NCBI GenBank assembly: GCA_007449985.2
Contig: VIIQ02000028.1
Span: 62,001 to 126,000 of the forward strand
Direction: 5' to 3'
Length of the DNA stretch: 64,000 nt
DNA from: Desmodesmus armatus
Taxonomy: Eukaryota > Chlorophyta > Chlorophyceae > Sphaeropleales > Scenedesmaceae
The position numbers were made by a program, and so were the translations under genes. A model generated the notes under the pieces. That model was not told the origin of the DNA and did no database searches. It worked only from the letters and a program-made list of their open reading frames with translations. Shown here piece after piece: positions 19,681-32,200 of this stretch (its first letter is position 1; every line of letters starts with the position of its first letter).

Positions 19681-22600
19681 ATGGGTTCCAGCACAAGCTC
19701 AGCCTCAGAGCGTCGCCGGCTGGGGCGCGCGCCTGGCTCAGCCACTAGGCCAGACACAGCCTCAGGGCTGGACAACCCTCCTACCCCCACGGCAGCAGAC
19801 ACCCAGGATGCTGCTGCTGAGGAGCTGGCTGCAAAACTAGACGTATGGAACATTCTAATCCATGCCAAGCAGCACTTCAGCCAGCGGCTGGCGCTTGTGG
19901 ACTGTTGGAACAACTCAGCTCCAGACCCAGAGGACTGTGCAAACCTCACAACCTATGGGCAGCTGTATGACCACGTGCTGGGCCTGGCAGGCAGCCTGCA
20001 GTCCTTGGGGATTGGCAGGGGCAGCAGGGTGGCCGTCATGCTGCGCAACTGTGCTGAGGTATGCACCACACCCTGCATGCACCTTGCGGTGCAGTGCCAT
20101 GAACCTCCCTGTGCCAGCAGATGCAGATATTATCGTGCTGCTGCATTTTATCAATGATGCATAGTCTGCAGGCCATGCATCCGTGATTGACTGCAGCTGT
20201 GCGTGCTGCCAAGTAAGCACTTTGTCTGCCGCCACCCCTCGCCACCCCTCCCAACAGGTCCCAGCCCTACACTTTGCTGCAGCAGCCCTGCGTGCGGTCA
20301 TCGTGAACATTAACGTCAACCTCGCCCCTCAGGAGCTTGCCTACGTCTTGTCAGACTCCGCCGCAGACATCGTCATCTCCAGCCCAGAGTTCGCCCCAGC
20401 CCTGCAGGCAGCCGCCGCCATCGCTGCCACTGCTGCCGCTGCCAGCGCAGCCGCCGCTGCAGACCCTCCTCACCCTGCTGCCGCAGCCGCTGACCCTGCC
20501 TCAGCAGCAGTGGCAGACTTTGAGGCGCTGTGCGTCCATGCAGCAGTGTGGGTGCAGCCAGGGCAGCCCCTGCAGCAGCCCCTGGCCTCTGCTGCCCCAC
20601 CCCTGGACCTGCCTCAGGTGCCAGGCTGGCGCAGCTGCCCCTACCCCTACGGCCTCTTCGTCAGGACAGACATCACAGGCGCCCCTGCTTATACAGACCC
20701 GGCAGAGGCAGCAGCTGGGGGTGTGAGCGCTGCTTACGAGCAAAGCATGCATGAGCTGTTTGCCTTTGGTGGCCGGCCTGTGGGTGACGCTGAGGACGGC
20801 TTCCAGCTGTACTACACCAGCGGCACCACTGGCCGCCCCAAGGGCGTGCTGCTGAGCCACAGGGTGGTGGTGCTGCATGCTATCGGCACCATCCTGGGTG
20901 AGTGTGGCCTTACCTGAACATTGTGCTGCTTTTGCGTCATCAAATAGTGTGAATGGCTTACCTGTCTGCAACTCGAGGTGTGCAGCCTGTCAGAGAGATT
21001 GCCTTAGCATTTTGCTACCGCTGACCAGCACCAGCCGCTGTTGAGTTGGTTGCGGCAACCAAATCTTGCAGAGTATACTGTGATACCAGAGGCTAGTTGT
21101 AGTGGTGCAGTATGTCAGTAGTTGTGCATGGGCAGCTGCAGCACACTGACTGCCGTAGAAGCAAACACCCTGTTGACAACATCTGCACCTGTTTTCTGCT
21201 CCCATGCACTTTGTGCAGAGATGCGGCTGCACGGTGGTGATGTGTGGGGCCACTTTGCCCCCATGTTCCACCTTGTGGACGTGTTTGCCATCTACGCCAT
21301 GACCCTGGTGGGAGCTCGCCACGTCATCATACCCACATTTGCTGCCACTGAGGCTCTGCTGACGATGGGTGAGCGGCTGACTTGACCAATGACGGCCTCA
21401 GCCTAACAGGCCTGTGACTGTGAAAGACTGAGTAGGCATACTGCGGCAGCATGAATTGACTGCAGTAGCAGAAATCTTGTCATGTTGGTGGGCGCACCAG
21501 GAACATATCAGCCCAAGGGCCCAAGTCGTCATGACCAACCTCAACAATGAATGCCTTGGCTTTCTTGTGTCCATATTTTTTCTGGGCGGTAATGTGAATG
21601 ATCTCAAGTGGTTCTGTTACCCCTCTGCTGCCCTTGCCCCTCCCAACAGAGCGTGAGTGTGTATCAGTGAGCAACTTCGCCTCCACCATGATCACACTCA
21701 TGATGGGCAACCCGCTGATCCCCGTGCTGGACTTCAGTGCCCTGCGCCTGGTGTCCTGCGGCGGCAGCCCCCAGTCACCCACCACCATCTACAAGGCCAT
21801 TGCAGCCTTTGGCTGCGAGTTCTTTGTAAGTCTGACGTGAAGCCAACGCACTGTTGGCCATGATGCCAGGCCTGGAGTGTGGTTGCTACCAGGCCCTGTA
21901 TAGGTTCTGTTGATATCTTAGGAAGTAACTCCACGGTGTGCAGCCCAACCTGGTCCAGCGCCGTGCATACATTTCGTATGATGCAGGCAGGCTGGTCCAG
22001 TGCAGCATACATCAGGCTTGCACCTAGAGCCTCTTGTTGGGCTCTCACCCCAGCCAACAGCTGACGCACTGCCTGACAAACTGCCTGTGGGCTTCTGCTC
22101 AGCTCAGTGCAACACAGCTTGCTTTTGCTTTCTCATGACTATCTGTTGCACCAATGTCTTGTGCCTGCAGGTGAGCTATGGCATGACTGAGTGCTGTGGC
22201 AAGATCAGCATGAGCATCCAGCCCTACGACTGGCCAGACCAGCTGCAGCAGCACCTGCAGGCAGGCGGTGACGACGCCGCCAGTGCTGCCGCTGCAGAAG
22301 CCGCCTTCTACGACCAGCTGCTGGAGCGTGTGTGCACGTCTGGGCGGCCATTCCTCCTCATGGAGGTGAGCGGGCACCATGGCTGAAAATGCTGTGCATG
22401 TACTTTGAATATGAAGGATTGTGTGCTGACACGCCCCTGGACGAGGCCTGGCAGCATGAAGGCCGCCTGCGGCAGCGTGACCAATTTGTCATCAGTGCGG
22501 CCCAACATATGGCGTAGCAGTGTGCTAGCAGCACAGCTTCTTCTCTTGGTTCTTTCAAACTGGAGGCCGCATGGCTGACATTGGCTGTAGGTATAGACCC

Positions 22601-23290
22601 ACTGCTGAGTCTGCACCCTGATCCTGCACAGTCCCCGTGCTCTGTCTGACATCTCTGCACATTCTTGCTGTGTTGCTGTCCGTCACTTCAGGTACAGGTG
22701 GCCGACGAGGCGACCAACGCCCCAGTAGCAGCAGGCAGCAACAGTGTGGGTGAGGTGCTCATCCGGGGCCCCACCACCTTTGAGGGCTACCTGCACAACC
22801 CCAGGCCACAGCAGACGCATTCACTGACGCCGGCTGGTTTCGAACCGGGGACCTTGCCAACGTGCGTCCTGACGGGTACATCTGCGTGGTAGACAGGAAG
22901 AAGGATATGATCCTGTGTGGCGGTGAGAACGTCTACTGCAGTGAGGTCGAGGCGGTGCTGATCGCACACCCTGCTGTGGCACAGGTGGCAGTGTTTGGGG
23001 TGCCGAATGTGGTTCTCGGGGAGCTTGTTGCGGCAGCAGTGGTGCTGAAGACACAGGAGCAGCAGCAGCAAGCCGCAGCAGATGCCCCCAGCAGCAGCAG
23101 CAGGAGTGTCAGTATGCTTGCAGCGGCAGCATCCCCAGCTGAGGTGCAGAGGCAGCTGACAGAGTGGTGCAGGGAGAGGCTGGCTCACTACAAGGTACCT
23201 TCCCAGGTGCATGTGGTGGATGCCATGCCAGTGACAGGGTCTGGCAAGATCCTGAAGACGGAGCTGCGGCAGCGCTTTGCTGCAGCACCT
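19681..23290 (+). other. PKS loading domain: acyl-CoA/AMP ligase
   Basis: Exons 19681-20058, 20258-20897, 21219-21368, 21650-21825, 22171-22365 and the start of 22692-24829. It activates a carboxylic acid as acyl-AMP and passes it on. Adenylation motifs in order: [13 protein letters not shown] (A3, near 20812), YGMTE (A5, 22177), GWFRTGDL (A7, about 22830), [20 protein letters not shown] (A8, near 22900) and [10 protein letters not shown] with the catalytic Lys (A10, about 23240). The full C-terminal subdomain is present, as in long-chain acyl-CoA and coumarate ligases; whether it acts as a CoA ligase or a direct ACP ligase cannot be told. A long Ala/Pro-rich insert (about 20400-20760) interrupts the N-terminal part before A3. 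A one-base gap near 22801 (CAACCCCAGGCCACA) shifts the frame between the LHNP and ATADAF segments. Confidence 0.88.
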
Positions 23291-26200
23291 GTTCGGCCTG
23301 CCATTGCACCAGCAGGCCCCCCGCCCTCGCCAGCACAGCCTACGCTGCAGCAGCTAGGCACACCAGCAGCATCAGTCAGTGTGCAGGAGCTGGCAGCACG
23401 TGCTGCAGCAGCACTTGCAACAGGCCCAGCTGCAGCACATGCAGCTGTGCTGGACCTTGCTGATGGCAGCGCAGTGCTGAGCAGCGGCACTACCTATGTG
23501 CTGCCTGTTGCTGATGGCTTCAGCAGCATGGTGCAGCAGGTGCAGGCAGCACTCAGCAAGGGTGCTCGGCACCTGCTGCTGCTGGCAACCGCTGAACCTC
23601 CAACACTGGCCCTCTCTGCACTCGAGCCTGTGCTGAGGCCGCATGCAGGACAGGCGGTCATTGTGCTGGTGGACGCCGCTGTTGCAGCGCAGCCTCAGCT
23701 GCTGGCGTTCAGTCTGTTTGATGCAGCGCAAGGCATGCCAGCATCCTTCGCAGTCCTGCAGATGGTCTCAGCACAGCTGGCAGTAGCAGGGGTCAGCACA
23801 GCTCAGCTGGCCAGCACTGCAGCGGCCGCACTAGCAGTACCAACAGCCCCCCTGGCAGCAGGGCAGGCACCCCTCAGCGGCAGCAGCACACATGTGCTGG
23901 TGCTGTCGGACAGCACGCCACTGCAGCAGCAGGTGCAGGCAGCAGTCGGCCGTGGTGCACGCAACCTGGTCCTCCTGGCAGGCTCTGAGCCCAGTCCTGC
24001 TGCTCTGACTGTGCTGGAGTCTGAGCTGCGTGCTGCTGGGGCAACAGCCACCTTCGCCCTAGTGGATGCAGCCCTTGCAGGCAGCAGCAGGGGGCTGACT
24101 TACGCCTTGTTGGATGCAACCGTGGGCATGCCCAGTGTAGCTGCTGTGCTGTTGCCAACCACTGCAGCAGCGCCAGCAACAGGCCCAGCACAACCCATCG
24201 CTGCAGCAGTGACGGCAACTCCTGCAGCAGCGGCACCAACAGATCCTGCAGCAGGAGAGGCAGCCATGGCACAGCTGATCAAGGCAGCTATCAGTGACCT
24301 CATCGGCCCTGCTGCTGCCGACAGCATCAGTATGGACGATCCTCTTATGAGCTCAGGCATCAACAGCACAGCTGCTGTGGCCCTGACGACCCAGCTGGAG
24401 GCTAGCCTGGGCACCAGCCTGCCACCTACCTTGGTGTTTGATTACGTAACCATCAGGGATTTGTCAGCCTACCTGGCCAGCACTGCGACCGGCCCCACAG
24501 ATCCTATTTTGGATGCAGCTGTCAGCACCTTGGAAGCTCCGAGCAGTGCAGCCTCCTCCTGGGTTGCTGCTGCAGCCTCAGCAGCAGCAGCTCCTGGAGT
24601 AGGGGCTGCAGTGACCGCAGCAGCAGGAGTGACAGCAAGCCCAGCAGGTGCATCTGCTGCTGCAGTGCAGATGGTGACAGCAGCAGTGCAGGAGCTGCTT
24701 GGTGGTGATGCAGGGGCTGTGTTGGATCCCTCGGCACCCCTTATGTCTGTGGGGCTCAACAGCACTCTGGCAGTAGCGCTGGCATCCACCTTGGAGGCAG
24801 CTGTTGGCAGCCCTGTGCCTCCCACTGTGGTGAGTAGGGAGCAGAACCACCTCATGTGTGTATGGGCAAGGCTGCTGCGCAGCGGTTTGGCTTTGCCAAA
24901 GAGCGGCATGTTACTTATGCTTAGAGGGGCGGGGAAGGTTGGGGACATTTGGCACTCAGCGCAGGGTGCAGGCATGGCAAGACAGGGTGCTGCCACAGCT
25001 CCCCACCTCTTGTCTCTGTGACACCCCCCCCCCCCCGGGAAGACACCTATTGTGACCTGTACTGTCATGAGTGACCACTGTTTGTTTGTTGCTGCTCTGT
25101 GCAGGCGTTTGACCACCCCACCATCGACAGCATCGCCGCCTTCCTCGCAGAGTCACAGCTGCTGCCTGCTGCCCTGCTGGCCCAGCCACCCGCTGCCAGC
25201 AGTGCACCCCCTGCCTCAGCACACGCTGCTGCTCTGCAGCTGGTGACTGCAGCTGTGCAGGAACTGCTGGGGCCAGACAGCAGCAGGGGCCTGGATCCCT
25301 CGGCCCCCCTGATGTCTGCGGGACTCAACAGCACCATGGCAGTGACACTGGCAGCAAGCATTGAAGCGGCAGTTGGCAATCCAGTGCCGCCCACCCTGGT
25401 GAGCACCACTGCACTTTTGCATCTTGCAGCTGTGTGTGCAGAGCTGCTGCCGACACTGTTTGTCACACTTTTGTTACTTCAAGTGGCCTTTACAGCATCA
25501 AGCTGCATGTCACATGCACGTGCTGAGCACAGCTCCTTCACATCTTCCTGCCATTTGAAACCTTCATGAAACGACCTCCGCTGGTCTGTGTACACCTGCA
25601 TGTGTGTGTGTGTGTGCAGGCGTTTGACCACCCCAGCATTGACAGCATCGCCACATTCCTGGCAGAGTCAGACCTCCTGCCAGCATCCCTCCTGGTGCCG
25701 CCACCCGCCACCCACACTACTGCAGCCACACCTGCCACTCCCGCCTACACCACCGCCCCGGCCGTGCCCATTTCAGCTCGGCTGCCGGCCCCAGCACAGC
25801 CCCCGCCCGCTGCAAGCATACTCATCGTGGCCAGTGCCTTCAAAGCCCCTGGCTCATCCTCACCCAGCAACTTCCTGCTGCCACAGCATGGAGCAGCAGG
25901 GGGTCTTGCTGGTGCTGACGGCTCTTCTGTAGTGCCCCTGTCACGCTGGGATGCAGACCTGGCCCTGCCTTCCCACATGCCTGGGGAGCTGCAGGCTAGG
26001 TTTGGCTGCTTCTTGGAGGGTATTGAGGGTTTTGACCCCGAGGCTGTGGGCATGACCCCTGCAGAAGCCTTTCTGGTGGATCCGCAGCAGCGACTGATGA
26101 TGGAGGCCTTTGGAGAGGTGACAGCAGCCACCACAGCCACAGGGCTGTACAGCAGGTGAGGGAAAGCAGCTGTGCAAGCAGCGTTGGCTAGTGCAGGTGG

Positions 26201-29200
26201 TGGTGATGCTGCCTGGCATGCACTGTCTGGGGCGGGGGTTGTTGCCTGGGAATACTGACATAACAGCTGCAGCCCTTATATGAGGAATTGTGCCCGACGC
26301 GCACTCTGGTCACAATCACGGTTCGTCACACACGGAGGTAGTTACATCACATGCCTTGGTTGTTGTGTGCAGGTCTGCTGGTGTGTTCATCGGCCTGTCT
26401 CAGCTGGAGTATGCCCGCATCACCCTGGACCTCAACACCCCTGTGAGCGCCTACTATGCCACAGGAGCACACCTGTCTGTAGCAGCAGGGCGCCTGAGCT
26501 ACACCTGGGGCCTGTCAGGCCCTGCTATGGCCGTTGATACTGCCTGCAGCGCCTCCCTGGTGACGGCACATCTGGCTGCTGCCTCCCTGGGCAAGGGGGA
26601 GGTGAGCATGGCGGCTGCAGGCGGCGTCAACCTGACCCTTGCGAGCAGCTGGAGCATGGCCTGCAACAGGGCAGGTGAGTGTGTGCTACTGCTGGATGAG
26701 ACATCCAATCGGCCCCGACTTGACTGTGCTGCACACGAGTGCATGCTTTGATGGTGTGAGGCAGTACTGGCCGCCAGCTGCTGTCCATCACTGAACTTTG
26801 CGGTGCTTGAGCGTGGCACCTCTTAGTCCTGCTTGTGTGAAAAAAACGTCATGTATCTGCGAATTCTAGAAATCCACTTGGCCATCATACATCGGAGTCC
26901 AATCATTGCCCCTACCGGCTGAGTTCTTTCTTAAATGCAATGACTGCTACCTGCAGGCATGCTGTCCCCCGAGGGCCGCTGCAAGACGCTTGATGCAGCA
27001 GCAGACGGCTACGTCAGGGCAGAAGCAGTCGGCGTGATGATGCTGGTTCAGGCCAGCTCAGCTAACAACCCAGCCCTGGTCAACAGCTGCGCTGTGCTGG
27101 CAGCCACGGCTGTCAACCAGGATGGCCGCAGCAGCAGCCTGACAGCACCCAACGGCCCCTCGCAGCAGGCTGTGATCAGGGCTGCTTTGGCAGCTGCTGG
27201 TGTGGGACCTCAGGCTGTGGGGCTACTGGAGATGCACGGCACTGGCACACCACTAGGTGGGCCATAATCACATCTGTGCATGCAGTCCTGAAACCTTTCT
27301 GTTGGCTGTGTTTGTTGTTGCACAGAGTCACTGTGAGATCCACCAGGGCAAATAGATGCAGCTCCATTACCTGACACCATAGAGCCCAGTGGTGAATTGA
27401 GAGTCTGCTGTTGCGTGTATACAGTCTGCAGCATTTCTGTTGCAACCGCCAGCTTCAGGCGTGGGTGGCCGTCAACATCCTGGGAGGCTGCCAACATCGT
27501 AGACCTGCTGACTGTTCCTGCCTTGCAGGTGACCCCATCGAGCTGGGAGCGGCCACCTCTGTGCTGCAGCCTCCCAAGTCCAGTGGGCAGAGCCATCACC
27601 TGCTGCTGTCATCCTTCAAGAGTGAGGGCGGGCATTCAGAGCCTGCTGCGGCTGTCATGGGGCTGCTGAGGCTTGCAGCACAGGTGAGCCGCTAGTGTAC
27701 TGCCTCACATGACACGCTTGCCCACTGATGCCCGCAGAAGCGATGTCTCCCATTGGTGTGATCAGCCATACTTGTAGCCTGATGTGAGCTCGCTTGTGGC
27801 CCCACCTGTACCTCATGATGGTGCGGAGACCAGTGGCTGGTGGAGGTTTTAAGCATGTGGCATGCCTGAGCAAATGGGCGACAAACATAGCCAACTGCAA
27901 GCCCCTTGTTTCTCGTTTGATGATGCCCCCTGTTCTGTCCCTGCCCTGGTGCAGGCCACTCAAGCTGCAGTCGCCCCCTTCCTGCACCTGAGGACACTCA
28001 ACCCCTACCTCCACTCAGCCCTACAGGGCCCTCCTTCTGGTGGTGGCCTGCACACCCAGGCTCCCAGGACAGCCCTGCCCTGGTCCAGCAAGTCCCCAGA
28101 GAGCCGGCTGTTGGGTGGTGTCAGCTCCTTTGCATTCATGGGCACCAACGGGCACGCACTCATTGCAGGGCCAGGGACAAGTGCAGGGGCGGATGCGGTC
28201 CACGCTGCAGGTACGCTGGCTGTGCAACTGCACCAAGCGGTCTGCGATGGCAGTATGTCTTTGCGCTTCTTATGTGTGAGCGGTGTGGAGTTAATTTTCC
28301 CTGGTTGACTTCAGCAGTCAGTGAGTTCCACAGCAGAGCTTGCCTAGCGGAAACACGTTGAGCTTGAGCCCTTGTTGCTGTTGTGTTTTCCTATCTGCCC
28401 TCCTTGCAGGAGCCATGGCCGCAGCCCTGGTGCCCAGGACCCTCCACAAGCGGCGCCTGTACGTGATGCCGCACCTGCACCCCTTCCTGTCCAGCCTCAC
28501 CCCCAGCGCCACCCAGCAGCCGTCCAGCGTCACCCTGCACTGCAGGATCAGCAGCAAGGCCAGGTTGGCCTACCTCCTTGACCACGTAGTCATGGGTCGG
28601 CCACTGCTGCCGGCAGCTGCCATGATGGAGCTGGCAGCTGCTGCAGCAGCAACCCTGACACAGGACTCTGCCCATGACTCTGGTGACCTCCTGTCCATCA
28701 GCAACATGAGCATCTCAGCACCGATCATCATGCCGGGCGCAGGATCAGAGGGCAGCACGGAGTTCGAGGTGTTCTGCAGCCTGGATGTGATGACGGGGCA
28801 GTTGAGCATCGGTTACACATATGATGATGATGTGCAGGGGGCAGGGTTTGAACCTGTGACCTGTGCGACAGCGACAGCTACAGTGGTGAGGGCACCCACG
28901 CAGCAGCGGGACGCCCAGCTGCAGACTGCTGCTGCTCGCTTGCTGGCAGGTCCTCTGCAGCAGAGCTTCGCTGCAGCAGCGGCAGCAACAGACGCAGCAG
29001 AGGCAGCAGCAGCAGGCCCCGTGGGCACCATTGCCTCAGTGTCGGATGACTGGGCAGCTTCTGGGTACTTCTCTGCCCCACAGCAGGTGGACTCAGCACT
29101 ACACCTTGGTGTTGTGGCCCCTGGCTCTGGTGCTAAGGTCCCTGTGGCACTTGGCAGCTTCGTGGTGCCCTCTGCAGCAGCTAGGAGCGCAGGCACAGGG

Positions 29201-32200
29201 GCACTCCATGCCAGCACAACCAGCAGTCCTGCAGGAACAGCAGGGTCCGGCCTCAGCACAAGCAGCTTCCTGCTCAGCAGCAGTGGCGGCTCCTGCAGTG
29301 CAGGAAGCTTCCATGCAGCCAGGGCTCCTGGCACAGCCTCTGCGGTGGAAGCTTCTGCAGGTGGTCTAGTGGTACTGGTGGAGGACCTGCAGACAAAGGT
29401 GGTAAAGAAGGCAGACCTTAGCAAGGTGCGGCAGCCTACTGCAGCAGCACCTGCAGGCGTGGCCAGCACGCCAGCGGGCGAGGCAGCAACAGGTGCTCCT
29501 GGTGCTGATGCTCCTGACGACTCCTACCCCTGCAGCTACGAGATGGAGTGGCAGGTGAAGGAGGCAGGAGGACAGCAGCAGGACAGCCGCCATGCTGGCA
29601 AGCTGTCGCTGCTGGTGCATGACACACCTGCAGCCGCTGGGTCAATCAGCGAGCACCTGGTCCTGCAGCTGCGGTCCTCAAACCGCAGCCAGCTTGCCCC
29701 AGCAGAAGCTGCAGCCAGCACCTTGGCCGTCCTGCAGCAGGTGAACCAAACACAGCAGGCGCATGCCGCTGCTGGCAGTGGCAAGCAGCTGTCGATTGCG
29801 GCAGGCATCGCCCTTGCTGGCAGCTCCCTTGGCCCTGCCAACGGTCTTCAGGGAGCTTCAGGCATGAAGGACGCAGATGCAGGGAGTGCCCTGTGGGGTC
29901 TCCTGCGCACAGAGGCAACAGAACAGACAGCGATCTCAGTCAGCCTGCAGGCCCTCGAACACTCAGCAGCACCCCAGCTCCCTGCCGCAATCAGCCAGTC
30001 AGGGGCAGTAGCTGCCGGGGCTCTGCATGCAACGGCAGTGAAGGGTGCGGCTGTAGAGGTGCCTAGGCTGCTGCCATGCACGATGCCTGAGGGAGCAGAG
30101 TACATCACCATCCGCCCTGAGCCTCGCAGTGCGCTGTCAAACCTTGTGGCCAGGTCTGCTGACATCAGCCAGGTGCGTATGTGCTGGTTTCTGTGTGGTT
30201 TCAGGTGACCTTTTATAACCTTGCGTTGTCGGCAGCAGCACGTGCTTGCAGGTACTACCTAGTAGACATGCTGGCTACCCACTGTAAGTACTAGCGCTAG
30301 AAGTCCTAGGTCAAAAATGTGTTTCAGAGTAAGCTGTATCACCGTTTTGGGTCAGTGCTGTTTCATATCAAAGCGTGTGTTTTATCGCTCCTGCTGTGTG
30401 TGCAGATGCTGCCTGGGCCCAAGGAGGTGCTGCTTGCTGTCAAGGCTGTGGGCATCAACTTCAGGGACGTGCTCAACGTGCTGGGCATGTACCCGGGAGA
30501 CCCAGGAGCACCGGGCAGTGACTGTGCAGGTGTTGTTATGGCCAAAGGTAAGCGGCTCATGGCACACTGACGTCACACATTTGACCCATTTGACCGTGCA
30601 GTAGGCAAATGCGTCGTGTGTGCCTAACCCAACACTCCCAGCACTGTGCAAGTGCAGGTTTTCAAGTTGCTCTTGGTGGCCAGCAGCGCATCAGCCAGCC
30701 ACTAGATCACCATGGTTCTAATGTTGGTCACTGTGCCACCCCTGGTTGCTGCTCACAGGTGCTGGTTGTCAGAAGCTGACAGTGGGCCAAGATGTGTTTG
30801 GTCTGGCGCATGGCTGCCTCGGCACAGTTGTCGCTGGGCCAGAGGCCCTGCTGGTGCCAATGCCACCTGCCGTCACATACTCAGAGGCAGCAACCATGCC
30901 CACAGTGTTCACCACAGTCAGTGTGACGCTGCTGCAGGCAGCAGCCCTGCGCCCCGGCGAGCGCGTGCTGGTGCATGCTGCTGCTGGTGGTGTGGGGCTG
31001 GCAGCGCTGCAGGTGGTGTCAGCAGCGGGAGCAACCGCAGTGGCGACAGCAGGCAGCCCGTCCAAGCGCTCCCTGCTGCGCTCCCTGGGTGTGGGTGCCG
31101 TGGTGGGGTCCCGTGACAGCGTGTTTGTGGGCCCTGTGTCCTGCCTGGGTGGTGTGGACGTGGTGCTCAACTCCCTGACCTCCCCAGGCATGGTGGGCGG
31201 CAGCTTGGCTGTGCTGAAGCAGGGCGGCCGCTTTGTGGAGATTGGCAAGAGGGACATCTGGACACCAACTGCTGCAAGCATGTGAGTCCACGGCTTGCCT
31301 GGAGGTGGCGGCAACCAGCGCTGGTCCATATCATGCCAACACCCTGCAGTTCAGGTAGTCAGTTCATAGTTTGCATGTTCAGGCACAGAATGGAGGTCTC
31401 CCACATGCAAGGCCATATGCATCCATCCACCCATCGTTTTGCCGTTCCCGCTTTGTTGTTGTTTTCCTGCCTTTGCAGGGAGCGCCCTGATGTGTCCATG
31501 CAGCTTGTTGCGGTCGACTTCCTGCCCCCTACAGTCCTGCAGCAGCAGATGCTGCGTGTGTCAAGCCTGCTGGCAGCAGGGCAGATCGCACCCCTGTGCA
31601 GTGCGAACTACAGCCTGACATCTGTCGTGGCGGCCATGCGCCTCCTGGCACAGGCTAGTCACGTGGGCAAGGTATGGCGACTCGGTCAGAGTGGTCTGTG
31701 TTTTTCATACCAATATATGAGCAAGTGCTTGCCTGCCCTTGGTAGTGTTGCAGCGACCGTGTTGGCAGCAATCACCTCATCTACCTGTGCCTGGCTAAGC
31801 GAAGCGCTCTAATGTCCAGGGCAAACGCTAACGCCTACCGTCAAGCCGTTGACTGTGTGCCATGCATGCTGCTGCAGGTGGTTGTGTCAGCACCCCCCTC
31901 CGGCCTCCACCCAGCTGGCACAGGTCCTGACAGCCACAGCAGCAAGTCCTCTGTTGCCATCACAGGCGGCTCAGGAGGGCTGGGCCTGCTGATGGCGCAG
32001 TGGTTGGCAACGTCAGGCAGTGTGCGGGAGGTCCACCTGTTCAGCAGGGCAGGCCGGCTGCCTGCATCTGCTGCTGCAGCTCCTGCAGGCCTACTGGCAG
32101 GGGATAGCAGCAGTAGCATGCAGACAGTGGAGCCTCTGCAGCAGTACCTGCTGCAGTCTGGGGTGTCCATATCCCTCCATGCAGCGGATGTTGGCTTCAG

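Noticed and set aside
22828..22856. tRNA T-arm-like sequence (GGTTTCGAACCGGGGACC)
   Set aside because: It codes for the conserved GWFRTGDL motif of the ligase; no acceptor stem or anticodon arm can be built around it.
24469..25116. Long minus-strand ORF (215 codons) opposite the ACP region, and many similar antisense ORFs over the PKS
   Set aside because: GC-rich codons of the plus-strand exons leave the reverse frames open. The products are Ala/Ser/Thr-rich with no domain, and they cross confirmed splice sites.
28846..28870. Second T-arm-like string (GGGTTTGAACCTGTGACC)
   Set aside because: Lies in frame inside the DH of module 1, without the rest of a tRNA cloverleaf.
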